Below the pieces are notes generated by a model, which worked only from the letters and a program-made list of their open reading frames with translations, did no database searches and was not told the origin of the DNA. The position numbers were made by a program, and so were the translations under genes. Shown here piece after piece: positions 1 through 8,356 of a DNA stretch of 64,000 nucleotides. This DNA comes from an uncultured Blautia sp. (GTDB taxonomy: Bacteria > Bacillota_A > Clostridia > Lachnospirales > Lachnospiraceae): assembly GCA_905209435.1 (NCBI GenBank), contig CAJLTE010000005.1:7200-71199 (forward strand), given 5' to 3'. The first letter of the stretch is position 1; every line of letters starts with the position of its first letter.

Positions 1-1
1 A

Positions 2-940
2 CTTGCGCAGAAGTTTGACGAGTCTTTTGTACAGCCGCTAGATAACAATGACAACACTGGAGAGAAAAATGAGCTTGCAACCCTGATTGGAAACTTCAAT
101 CCAACCTGGGATGCCCAGGGCGGCAATGATGAAGCGTTCTTCCAGGCGGTCAGTGTAGCAGGAATGATCCTTGAGAACAAATTTGAACGTTATCTGGGAA
201 ATGAACGTGCGGATAAACGTGTAGAAGAAATCCTGGAGGCACATCAGAAAGCAGTTTATTCGGGAGAGAAATCAAAAGAAGAAGCAAGAATTCTGGTTCT
301 GCCAGAGTTTGTTCCATGTCAGAAACGATTGTCAGAAACAGACATTGCATTTGTTATTTTTCCATCTAACAGAGGTGGCTATTGTATCCAGCCTCAGAAG
401 AAAGAATATTCTCTGAACTATAAATGTAGCTTCCCGATAGAATGGCTTGGCCTGGAAAATGAGGAACTAATCTCAGCAACTGGCCTGTCAAGTGCAGGAT
501 TCTGTCATAAAGGCGGTTTCCTTATGACAACAGGAACATTAGAGGACGCTGTAAAAGCCTGTGAGATCAGTCTTGCAGATTTCCATGAGAAACCTGTAAT
601 TGTAAATTTCGGCGGTGACGAGATGGTAGATGAACTTCTTAGCCAGATGCCAAAGTTACAGTCTGCAAAAATCGTTCATATTGATTTTCCATCGGTCCCG
701 GAATTGGAAATTCAGGGGATTTACGGTGAAGTATCTATGGAAAAACAGGAATGGAAAGCAGCAGTGAAAGAGCAGGTTAAAAAGATACTTAAATACAAAC
801 CGGAAGCAGTATATGTAGGAAATAACACGTTTGCAGCATATCCGGTCGTTCATATGCTGCGAAAGAAACACATCCCGGTTTTAACTATGGCAGAAAAAGA
901 TGGAATGAAATTATTGGTAAGAATTCCATCTGGTTCTTAA
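2..940 (+). CDS. MYG1 family protein (UPF0160), 3' part only
   Basis: The reading frame is open from the left edge, so the true start and the N-terminal DHH-like metal-binding motifs lie outside the window; 312 residues remain. Hallmarks of the MYG1/UPF0160 C-terminal half are visible: LVLPEFVPCQKRL, FVIFPSNRGGY, FPIEWLGLENEEL and FCHKGGFL. MYG1 proteins belong to the DHH phosphoesterase superfamily and eukaryotic members are 3'-5' exonucleases; a nuclease role here is inferred from family only. After the usual family end there are about 120 further residues (from roughly KPVIVNFGGDEM) with an alternating beta/alpha look that I do not recognise. The gene ends 27 bp before the transporter gene and may be co-transcribed with it. 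Confidence 0.8.
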   Translation, partial: LAQKFDESFVQPLDNNDNTGEKNELATLIGNFNPTWDAQGGNDEAFFQAVSVAGMILENKFERYLGNERADKRVEEILEAHQKAVYSGEKSKEEARILVLPEFVPCQKRLSETDIAFVIFPSNRGGYCIQPQKKEYSLNYKCSFPIEWLGLENEELISATGLSSAGFCHKGGFLMTTGTLEDAVKACEISLADFHEKPVIVNFGGDEMVDELLSQMPKLQSAKIVHIDFPSVPELEIQGIYGEVSMEKQEWKAAVKEQVKKILKYKPEAVYVGNNTFAAYPVVHMLRKKHIPVLTMAEKDGMKLLVRIPSGS

Positions 941-967
941 AGAGTAAAAAGAACAGGAACAAACAAA

Positions 968-1855
968 ATGACACAAGACAAAAAACAAATCCTGGGACAT
1001 GTCCTTGCATGCGGCACTCAGATTATGTGGGGCGCAACTTTTGTATCTACAAAAGTCCTGCTGAACTACTTTCAGCCTGTAGAAGTTCTCTTTACCAGAG
1101 CAGTACTTGCATTCATTGCATTGTTAATTTTTTTTCCACATCATTTGAAACTGAAGAATCCGAAGCAGGAATTTGCATTTGCAGGCGCCGGACTATTCGG
1201 AATTGTTCTCTATTTCATGCTGGAAAATACAGCACTGACCATGACCTATGCGTCCAACGTAGGCATCATCGTAGCATGCGCACCTTTTTTCGTAGCAGTG
1301 ACAGTTGGGATTTTCTTTAAAAATGAAAAATCCGGAAAGTTTTTCTACATAGGCTTCGTGATCGCAATGACAGGAGTCATTCTGATCAGTATGAACGGTC
1401 AGAAAAGCTTCAACCTGAACCCGGCAGGAGATGGTCTTGCATTTCTGGCGATGATCTCATGGGGAGCATATTCCGCTCTTGTCAAAAAGATCGGAGAATG
1501 GGATTACCCAACTATCGCAGTGACCCGTCGAATCTACTTTTATGCAATACTTTTCCTGATTCCGGTATTGATCAAGCAGAAAGCATCCTGGGATATCAGC
1601 CTGATTCATAACCCGCAAGTAGTTTCCAACTTCTTATTCCTTGGAATTGGTGCCAGCGCCATGGGCTTTATGCTCTGGAATCTTTCTACCAAATGGATAG
1701 GAGCTGTAAGGACCAGTGTATACATTTATGTATCACCGGTAGTGACAGTCGTTCTGTCCATGCTGATCCTGCATGAAAAAATGACAGTTATCTCTGTGTT
1801 TGGTTCTTTACTGATCTTTGTCGGACTTATAATTTCACAGAAGAAAGCACAGTAA
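968..1855 (+). CDS. DMT superfamily (EamA) transporter
   Basis: 295 residues with about ten hydrophobic segments, arranged as two EamA repeats (roughly 10-145 and 155-290), the normal length for drug/metabolite transporters of the inner membrane. The first helix carries the usual polar motif (CGTQIMWGATFVSTK) and each half ends with a typical glycine-rich hydrophobic helix. The substrate cannot be told from sequence; relatives export amino acids, metabolites or drugs. The ribosome binding site (CAGGAAC, about 953-959) is weak. It follows the MYG1 gene by 27 bp, so a bicistronic unit is possible. No regulator is adjacent. Confidence 0.85.
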   Translation: MTQDKKQILGHVLACGTQIMWGATFVSTKVLLNYFQPVEVLFTRAVLAFIALLIFFPHHLKLKNPKQEFAFAGAGLFGIVLYFMLENTALTMTYASNVGIIVACAPFFVAVTVGIFFKNEKSGKFFYIGFVIAMTGVILISMNGQKSFNLNPAGDGLAFLAMISWGAYSALVKKIGEWDYPTIAVTRRIYFYAILFLIPVLIKQKASWDISLIHNPQVVSNFLFLGIGASAMGFMLWNLSTKWIGAVRTSVYIYVSPVVTVVLSMLILHEKMTVISVFGSLLIFVGLIISQKKAQ

Positions 1856-2011
1856 AAGAGGGGACTGCCGCAGGCATATAATTGATATTTGTATTACAGG
1901 ATAGGTATTGCGCAGCACTTTCAGGAATTGTATAATGAACAGGTAAACGTAGCATTATCACAGTAACAGACAAGGTATAGTAAGAGGCAGCCGTAAAGGA
2001 GAAGGCAGGGT

Positions 2012-4093
2012 GTGGGAAAGCTGAATATAAATAAAGAGATCAATACTTTAAACAGGAAGATAGAACTTCTTGAACATGCAGTTGGAGCAAATGCAGAAGT
2101 ATATTATAATATTAATTTAACCAGAGATTTGGTTCCGGAAAGAATCTACCGTATGACCGGTGATGAGAAACAGGATATCAATAAGCAGATGGGACTTCCG
2201 GAAAATGCAGCATTCTCACAGATAGTATCCTACTGGGGTGACAGAATGCCGGAAGAAGAGAAGAATGCATATTTTGATTTTTTGAGCATTTCCAGACTGC
2301 TGAAACGATTTGAGAACGGAGAGTACCATGTTACGCATAAGTACTGGACCGGCAATGCGCTATCAGATTCTATTCTTGCGGAGCAGCATATCATTATGTA
2401 TGCAGATGAAGAAAACGGGGATGTTCTTGGTTTCAGTTATGTTCATAACCTTACAGAACAGTATCGTAAGGAAAAAGAGATTAAGAAAGAACTGGAAAAA
2501 AACTACAAAGAGCTGGAGAAGGCACTTCTTACAGCACAACGCGCAAATCATGCCAAGACTACATTCCTTAACAATATGTCCCACGACATCCGTACTCCGA
2601 TGAATGCAATTATAGGTTTTACATCTCTGGCCGCGTCTCACATTGATAATAAAAAGAAAGTAAAGGAATACCTGGGAAAAATTTCCACTTCCAGTGAACA
2701 CTTGCTGTCCTTGATCAATGATGTTCTTGATATGAGCAGAATTGAGAGTGGAAAAGTGAAAATCGAAGAAAAACCGCTGCATCTGCCAGATTTGATGCAT
2801 GATATCCGCACGATCATACAGCCGAATATCGCTTCCAAGCAACTTGATTTTCTGATTGATATGATCGATGTCAAAGACGAGGACATCATTGCGGATAAGC
2901 TTAGACTGAATCAGATTTTATTGAATATTTTGAATAATGGAATTAAATTTAATAAAACAGGCGGGACTGTCAGCCTTCGGATCAAACAGACAAAACAGGC
3001 ACCATATGGTTATGCCAATTATCAGTTTATTATCCGTGACACTGGAATAGGGATGAGTGAAGAGTTCCGGGAGCATATTTTCGAGGCCTTTACAAGAGAA
3101 GAGACATCTACGGTAAGCGGAGTTCAGGGAACAGGGCTTGGAATGGCTATTACCAAGAATATTGTGGATATGATGGGCGGAACCATCACTGTAAACAGTG
3201 AAGAAGGAAAAGGTTCTGAGTTTATTGTATCACTCACATTTAAAATCAGCGGAGATCCGGTTGTTTATGAAAAAATCGAGCAGCTGCAGGGTTTACGTGC
3301 TCTGGTGGCAGATGATGATACAGACACCTGCCTGAACATTTCAAATATGCTCACAGAGATCGGAATGCGTCCGGAATGGACAGTTTCCGGAAAAGAGGCT
3401 GTGATCCGTGCCAAGCAGGCAGTGGAGATTGGTGATGAATTCTCGGCATATATTATTGACTGGCTTATGCCGGATATGAACGGAATTGAAACAGTACGCC
3501 GCATCAGAAGAGTGATCGGAAACGATAAGCCAATTATTATTCTTACTGCCTATGACTGGACTGATATTGAGGCGGAGGCAAGAGAAGCGGGAGTAACCGC
3601 ATTCTGTGAAAAACCGCTGTTCATGTCTGAACTGAGAGATATTCTTTCAAGACCTTTTCGTGTATCCGGGGAGAATTATAAGAAAGAACAGGAAATACAG
3701 TTTGAGGGTAAGAAGATTCTTCTTGTTGAAGACAATGCGCTGAATCAGGAAATTGCAGTAACAATCCTGGAAGAGGCCGGTTTTGTGGTTGAAGTTGCAG
3801 AGGATGGGACCATTGCTGTAGAAAAGATGAAACAGGCAGTTCCAGGGCAGTATGATCTGATATTAATGGACATTCAAATGCCCAAAATGGACGGATATGA
3901 AGCAACCCGACAGATTCGAGTGCTTGACAAACCATATGCAGCGCAGATCCCGATCGTTGCAATGACTGCTAATGCATTTGAAGAGGACAAAGAGAAAGCA
4001 TTTGAGTCCGGAATGAATGGACATCTTGCCAAACCGATCAAAATTCCTGAACTTCTTAAAACATTGAATCAGGTTTTGCGAAAAGAAAAATAA
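2012..4093 (+). CDS. Hybrid histidine kinase with two receiver domains, no membrane segment
   Basis: 693 residues, GTG start chosen because AAAGGAGA lies at 1996-2003. Order of domains: N-terminal region of about 150 residues, perhaps PAS-like; coiled coil (150-180); HisKA with phospho-acceptor H191 in the [12 protein letters not shown] motif; HATPase with N, G1 (DTGIGMS) and G2 (GTGLGMAI) boxes; receiver 1 (about 432-550) with DDD acidic pocket and a DWLMPD phospho-site; receiver 2 (about 570-690) with EDN and [11 protein letters not shown]. No transmembrane helix or signal peptide is seen, so it should sense a cytoplasmic signal. No DNA-binding output domain and no partner response regulator lies nearby, so it is an orphan whose output is unknown. 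Confidence 0.9.
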   Translation: MGKLNINKEINTLNRKIELLEHAVGANAEVYYNINLTRDLVPERIYRMTGDEKQDINKQMGLPENAAFSQIVSYWGDRMPEEEKNAYFDFLSISRLLKRFENGEYHVTHKYWTGNALSDSILAEQHIIMYADEENGDVLGFSYVHNLTEQYRKEKEIKKELEKNYKELEKALLTAQRANHAKTTFLNNMSHDIRTPMNAIIGFTSLAASHIDNKKKVKEYLGKISTSSEHLLSLINDVLDMSRIESGKVKIEEKPLHLPDLMHDIRTIIQPNIASKQLDFLIDMIDVKDEDIIADKLRLNQILLNILNNGIKFNKTGGTVSLRIKQTKQAPYGYANYQFIIRDTGIGMSEEFREHIFEAFTREETSTVSGVQGTGLGMAITKNIVDMMGGTITVNSEEGKGSEFIVSLTFKISGDPVVYEKIEQLQGLRALVADDDTDTCLNISNMLTEIGMRPEWTVSGKEAVIRAKQAVEIGDEFSAYIIDWLMPDMNGIETVRRIRRVIGNDKPIIILTAYDWTDIEAEAREAGVTAFCEKPLFMSELRDILSRPFRVSGENYKKEQEIQFEGKKILLVEDNALNQEIAVTILEEAGFVVEVAEDGTIAVEKMKQAVPGQYDLILMDIQMPKMDGYEATRQIRVLDKPYAAQIPIVAMTANAFEEDKEKAFESGMNGHLAKPIKIPELLKTLNQVLRKEK

Positions 4094-4162
4094 AAACCCC
4101 TGTCTGCGAGAATGAAATCTGTAAACAAGGGAATGTTGCAAAATACTATGAATATTCAGAAA

Positions 4163-4194
4163 CAGCTGCCAGAGAAAGTCAGGCAGCTGTTTTG
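4163..4194. terminator. Hairpin between convergent genes
   Basis: A perfect 10 bp inverted repeat (AACAGCTGCC with GGCAGCTGTT) with an 11-nt loop, followed by TTTT on the plus strand. It overlaps the last codons of the minus-strand gene and lies 70 bp after the kinase stop, so it could end both transcripts. Confidence 0.6.
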
Positions 4195-4508
4195 GTCTTA
4201 AGTGCTAAATGGGGATCAGCAGAAACTGAAACGTCAGAAAGTGCTGAAGGAGCAGAATGATGACGGGATTCTACTTTATACAGATATAAAATACCGCCAA
4301 AGAATCCAAAGATCAGTCCGACATATCCTCCGGAACAAAGGATAACGGTTGCTTTCATAGTTGCAGACATACCTCCGATCAGACAGATCAGAAAGCCCGC
4401 CAGAAGACCGATCGTTGTCCACTCAATAAGTGAACCTGCCAGAAATGCGGCAGCAGTATGTGTTTCCTTAACCTGTTTATTGACTGAATTCCATAATGTT
4501 TGATACAT
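4179..4508 (-). CDS. Small two-helix membrane protein, unknown function
   Basis: 109 residues. Residues about 30-50 and 58-80 are strongly hydrophobic and glycine-rich (TIGLLAGFLICLIGG and YVGLIFGFFGGILYLY), so two membrane helices are expected, with polar N- and C-terminal tails. A ribosome binding site (AAAGGAAAGAGGG) lies just upstream of the ATG on the minus strand. I recognise no family. It faces the hybrid kinase gene tail to tail, with a shared hairpin between them. The hydrophobic pattern and good ribosome binding site argue for a real gene. Confidence 0.6.
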   Translation of the reverse strand: MYQTLWNSVNKQVKETHTAAAFLAGSLIEWTTIGLLAGFLICLIGGMSATMKATVILCSGGYVGLIFGFFGGILYLYKVESRHHSAPSALSDVSVSADPHLALKTKTAA

Positions 4509-4772
4509 AATGATCCCTCTTTCCTTTATCTATAAATACACTGTACTGTGTTGGATATAGTAATCCACTGCAGCTTGAGAATCCTGTTGAAGGACTTTTT
4601 CTTATTTCGTTGTTATTATTATAGAAAAATGTTTGTTAAATGCGCATGCATGGTAATGCAAAATTTATGTAAAATTTTTTATTATAATTGTGTTGATTTC
4701 TGGAACTTCTCTGGTATGTATGCAGAAATGCCGTATATAATAAAGTAAGTATTATCTGGAAGTGAGATCAAT

Positions 4773-5609
4773 ATGGCAGATCAGAAAATAGATAATCTTT
4801 TGAATCTTGCAATGGATGCTACTCCAGAGGAGTGGAGAAAATCGGAGAATCTGAATGTAGGATATGATTCAGCTACGAGATTGTGGGACGTGATCGTGAA
4901 ATACAGTGGACCAGAGAGTGGACTGGCGGGAACTGGCATTCAGGTAGTCTCTTTACTGGGCGGCTATGCAGTAGTGACTTTGCCGGAAGATGAGATAGAT
5001 GCTTATTCTGACAGAGTGCAGGTGGAATTTATGGAGAAGCCAAAACGCCTGTATTTTGAGCTGTTTCAGGCAAAAGGAGCAAGCTGCATCCGGACAGTGC
5101 AGACCGGCAGAAATGGATTGACAGGAGAAGGAGTTCTGGTAGGGGTTGTGGATTCGGGTGTAGATTATTTTCATCCCGACTTCCGAAATGCAGACGGAAG
5201 CAGCAGGATTTTGCGTTTATGGGATCAGAATATACAGGGAAATCCACCGCAGGGATATGTGACGGGAACTGAATATACGAAAGAAGAAATTGATGAGGCG
5301 CTTGCACTTGGAGAAAATCAGGGCAGGCGCCTTGTTCCGTCCACAGATTACAGTGGGCATGGAACTTCTGTACTTGGCATTGCAGCATGGAACGGGCGGG
5401 CATCTGATGGGGTAAATCAGGGAGTGGCTTATGAAAGTGATTTGCTAGTTGTGAAGATGGGGATTCCCAGAGAGAATTCTTTTCTCAGGACTACGGAACT
5501 GATACAGGGGATTGATTATCTGGTGCGCCAGGCATTGGCTATGGGACGGCCGATGGTGATCAATCTCAGTTTTGGAAACAATTATGGATCACATGAACCG
5601 TATAATTAA
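4773..5609 (+). pseudogene. Truncated duplicate of the Csp-like S8 protease gene
   Basis: 278 residues. The first roughly 273 are nearly the same as the N-terminal half of the full-length protease at 13376-15106, about nine bases in ten by eye. Homology starts at the ATG and stops after the NLSFGNNYGSH motif, where four unrelated codons and a stop follow. Asp127 (VDSGVDY) and His196 (SGHGT) of the catalytic triad remain, but the part carrying the oxyanion Asn and the nucleophilic Ser is gone, so it cannot be an active protease. It has a better ribosome binding site (GGAAGTGAG) than the intact copy and could still make a prodomain-like fragment. Confidence 0.8.
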
Positions 5610-5622
5610 GGGAAAACATAAG

Positions 5623-5666
5623 AAAACACTGATATTTCCTGTGCTTTCAGGAGAATTAGTGTTTTA
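5623..5666 (+). terminator. Probable terminator after the truncated protease
   Basis: AAAACACT at 5623-5630 pairs with AGTGTTTT at 5658-5665, with inner CCTG/CAGG pairing and small internal loops. It sits 14 bp after the stop codon of the truncated protease gene. Confidence 0.45.
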
Positions 5667-5678
5667 CTTGGATTATTC

Positions 5679-5838
5679 TATAGCAATTCCAGAAAATAAT
5701 GCAAGCAATCCAGCCTATCAGAGCGTGAAGTCCTGCGTCAGATATCTTTGCCGTGCGTCAGCACGCCTGCTGATACCTTCTTTGTCCTTCGCACTCTGCT
5801 GAACTGTCTTGATTGCATTATTTTCTGGAATTGCTATA
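5679..5838. mobile_element. 160 bp palindromic MITE-like element
   Basis: Perfect 26 bp terminal inverted repeats at 5679-5704 and 5813-5838 (TATAGCAATTCC... and ...GGAATTGCTATA) enclose a 108 bp interior. The interior itself shows partial self-complementarity, for example CAGAGCGTGAAG against a near-complement farther right. The outermost TA on each side may be a TA target duplication, which would suggest mobilisation by an IS630/Tc1-type transposase. No coding potential. No second copy was noticed in this window. It lies between the truncated protease gene and ktrB, in a 389 bp gap. Confidence 0.6.
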
Positions 5839-5866
5839 AGTGAAATTATATATGTTAAATATCTTT

Positions 5867-5895
5867 CTGACAAAATCTTTATATAATCTTAATAT
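5867..5895 (+). promoter_or_regulatory. Candidate sigma-A promoter for ktrBA
   Basis: CTGACA at 5867-5872 and TAATAT at 5890-5895 are spaced by 17 bp, about 100 bp before ktrB. The region is AT-rich, so this is a tentative call; no clear KdpE-type operator was recognised. Confidence 0.35.
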
Positions 5896-5998
5896 AGAAT
5901 CAGAGACTCTTATACTATCTTTGAAGGCAATTAGATATAATAAAATGCATCATAAAAGCAGTGCTATTAGAATCAATAATAAGGAGTTCTGATTATTT

Positions 5999-7336
5999 AT
6001 GCCGGAAAAATTAAGTAAGAAAAAACATCTGACATCTTTTCAATTAATTATTCTGGGATTTGCAGGCGTGATCCTTTTTGGAACCGTTCTGCTGATGCTT
6101 CCAGTTTCCTCATCGGAGAAAGTGTTGACTCCATTTCATGAGGCACTTTTTACAGCCACTTCCGCGGTATGTGTGACAGGGCTTGTGATAAAAGACACCG
6201 GAAGCTACTGGTCTCTGGCAGGGCAGACGATTATTCTTGTACTTATACAAATTGGCGGACTTGGAGTGGTAACTGTGGCGGCATCTGTTTCTCTTCTTTC
6301 CGGGAAAAAAATATCTCTTATGCAAAGAAGTACCATGCAGGATGCGATTTCAGCACCTAAAGTTGGGGGAATCGTCAGACTGACAAGGTTTATTTTAAAG
6401 GGGACATTTTTGATCGAAGCTGCAGGGGCATTGTTATTGCTGCCAGTTTTTTTATCGGATTATGGGTTAAAGGGGATCTGGCTGTCAGTTTTTCACTCTG
6501 TTTCTGCTTTTTGCAATGCCGGATTTGATATACTGGGAACAGCAGTTCATGCTTTTCCATCTCTGACAGGGTATTCTGGAAACGCCCTTATAAATATGGT
6601 AATTATGATGTTGATCATTATAGGGGGAATCGGTTTCCTTACCTGGGATGACATTTATACGAACAAGTTGAATTTTAAACGTTACCGTATGCAAAGTAAG
6701 ATTATTCTTATGACTACTACATGTCTGATTTTGTTTCCGGCAGTTTTTTTCTTTACCTGTGATCTGAAAAACTTGTCCATAGGGAAGCGACTGCTGGCAG
6801 CTGTGTTTCAATCCGTAACTACAAGAACTGCCGGATTTAATACTATAAACATTTCAGAGATGAGCGAGGCATCAAAGGCGGTTATGATACTGTTAATGCT
6901 GATCGGTGGATCGCCGGGTTCTACAGCAGGTGGAATGAAAACAACAACTTTTACGGTACTTATTTTAAATGCTATTGCAACATTTCGAAGCCAGGAAAAT
7001 GCAGGGGCTTTTGGGCGAAGACTGGAATACCATGTGATAAAAAATGCAGCGACAATAGCTATGCTTTATTTTACATTGTTCTTTTGCGGTGGGGTTGCTA
7101 TCAGTGTATGCGAAGGGATTCCTCTTTTGGACTGCCTGTATGAAGCTGCCTCGGCTGTTGGTACGGTAGGCCTGACACTGGGAATTACACCGGGGCTTCA
7201 TGTTTTTTCACAGGTCGTGCTGATCATACTGATGTATTTGGGACGTGTAGGTGGTCTGACCCTGATTTATGCGGTATTTTCCGGAAGAAACAAGGGAAAT
7301 GCAAAGCTTCCTCTGGAGAAAATTACAGTTGGATGA
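5999..7336 (+). CDS. ktrB: TrkH/KtrB-type potassium uptake membrane subunit
   Basis: 445 residues, the usual KtrB length. Four M1-P-M2 repeats can be followed by their pore-loop motifs with the selectivity-filter glycine: TSAVCVTGL, VSAFCNAGFD, SVTTRTAGFN and ASAVGTVGLT. The protein forms the ion-conducting dimer that, with a cytoplasmic RCK ring (KtrA, next gene), takes up K+, usually coupled to Na+ in Ktr systems. Start chosen at 5999, with AAGGAG at 5981-5986, a slightly long spacing. The ktrA gene begins 20 bp after its stop, so both form one operon. Confidence 0.93.
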   Translation: MPEKLSKKKHLTSFQLIILGFAGVILFGTVLLMLPVSSSEKVLTPFHEALFTATSAVCVTGLVIKDTGSYWSLAGQTIILVLIQIGGLGVVTVAASVSLLSGKKISLMQRSTMQDAISAPKVGGIVRLTRFILKGTFLIEAAGALLLLPVFLSDYGLKGIWLSVFHSVSAFCNAGFDILGTAVHAFPSLTGYSGNALINMVIMMLIIIGGIGFLTWDDIYTNKLNFKRYRMQSKIILMTTTCLILFPAVFFFTCDLKNLSIGKRLLAAVFQSVTTRTAGFNTINISEMSEASKAVMILLMLIGGSPGSTAGGMKTTTFTVLILNAIATFRSQENAGAFGRRLEYHVIKNAATIAMLYFTLFFCGGVAISVCEGIPLLDCLYEAASAVGTVGLTLGITPGLHVFSQVVLIILMYLGRVGGLTLIYAVFSGRNKGNAKLPLEKITVG

Positions 7337-7355
7337 GAAGGAGAAAGAAAATATT

Positions 7356-8003
7356 ATGAAAAATGTATTGATTATCGGGCTTGGAAGATTTGGAAGACAT
7401 GTTGCCATGCAGCTTAATCAGTTGGGACATGAAATTATGGCGGTTGACTGGAATGAAGAAAGAGTGGACAAAGTACTGCCATTTGTGACCAATGCCCAGA
7501 TTGGTGACAGTACCAATGCTGAATTTTTACAATCCCTTGGGATTGGAAATTACGATATCTGTTTTGTGACCATTGGAGGAAGTTTTCAAAATTCTCTTGA
7601 AACAACTTCCCTTTTGAAAGAATTGGGAGCAAAACTGGTGATATCCAGAGCTGAGCGTGATGTCCAGGAAAAATTTCTTTTACGCAACGGTGCAGATAAG
7701 GTGGTGTATCCGGAAAAGCAGGTCGCAAAATGGGCCTCTATCCGTTACACGGATGATCATATTCTGGACTATATGGAAGTGGATGCTTCCCATGCAATCT
7801 TTGAGGTGGAAGTACCAGATGAATGGTCTGGAAAAACAGTTGGCGAACTGGATATCAGAAAACGCTACAACATTAATATTCTGGCAGTAAAAAATGAGGG
7901 AGAATTCAATATTGCAATTTCTCCGGACACATATTTTGCAGAGAATAATAAATTACTGGTGTTAGGAGAATACAGAGCTCTTCAGAAGTGTTTCCGCATA
8001 TAG
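7356..8003 (+). CDS. ktrA: TrkA/KtrA-type potassium channel regulatory subunit
   Basis: 215 residues. An N-terminal RCK domain begins with a Rossmann GxGxxG nucleotide-binding loop (IIGLGRFGRHVA) and an acidic residue at the end of strand 2 (MAVDWN). A C-terminal RCK_C (TrkA_C) domain follows from about residue 135. Single RCK_N+RCK_C units of about 215-220 residues are typical of KtrA, which forms an octameric gating ring under KtrB and binds ATP/ADP, and in Firmicutes c-di-AMP through RCK_C. ATG 7356 is preferred over an upstream in-frame start because AGAAGGAGAAAG lies just ahead of it. Confidence 0.92.
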   Translation: MKNVLIIGLGRFGRHVAMQLNQLGHEIMAVDWNEERVDKVLPFVTNAQIGDSTNAEFLQSLGIGNYDICFVTIGGSFQNSLETTSLLKELGAKLVISRAERDVQEKFLLRNGADKVVYPEKQVAKWASIRYTDDHILDYMEVDASHAIFEVEVPDEWSGKTVGELDIRKRYNINILAVKNEGEFNIAISPDTYFAENNKLLVLGEYRALQKCFRI

Positions 8004-8042
8004 CTCATTTACGGTGAAGAGGCTGGTAAAGAGGTGAAGGTA

Positions 8043-8318
8043 ATGACAGAAGGTATGCTGGCAGTTACTGTATTTTGTATGTTTGGACTGGGTTTTTATA
8101 TTGCAAATAAAGCAGATAAGTTTTTGGACGAAATTCAGGAAAATGTTGAAGAGAAACAGCATTCATCGAAGATATTCTTACTGGATACGCTTTCGGATGA
8201 AGAATTGTTAAGAGAGATTCATGAGTATAAAAGCCAATATAAGAAAGCTGAAATTATAATTTTTGATGGACAGACTGGGGATGAAAAAAAGATTTTTGAC
8301 CATAATACAGTCGCATGA
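8043..8318 (+). CDS. Small single-span membrane protein in the K+ operon
   Basis: 91 residues from ATG 8043, with GAGGTGAAGG just upstream; a GTG at 8034 is possible but lies inside this ribosome binding site. One N-terminal hydrophobic helix (about residues 4-22) is followed by a charged helical cytoplasmic region with an EELLREIHEYKSQYKKAE stretch. No family recognised. It sits 39 bp after ktrA and 38 bp before the KdpD-like kinase, so it is likely co-expressed with both and may link transporter and sensor. That role is inference from position only. Confidence 0.65.
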   Translation: MTEGMLAVTVFCMFGLGFYIANKADKFLDEIQENVEEKQHSSKIFLLDTLSDEELLREIHEYKSQYKKAEIIIFDGQTGDEKKIFDHNTVA

Positions 8319-8356
8319 TATAATTTCAAAAACAACAGAAAAAGGTGGCAGGCAGG

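Noticed and set aside
5572..5802. 76-codon ORF after the truncated protease
   Set aside because: It runs through the palindromic element and the terminator hairpin. No ribosome binding site or conserved motif.
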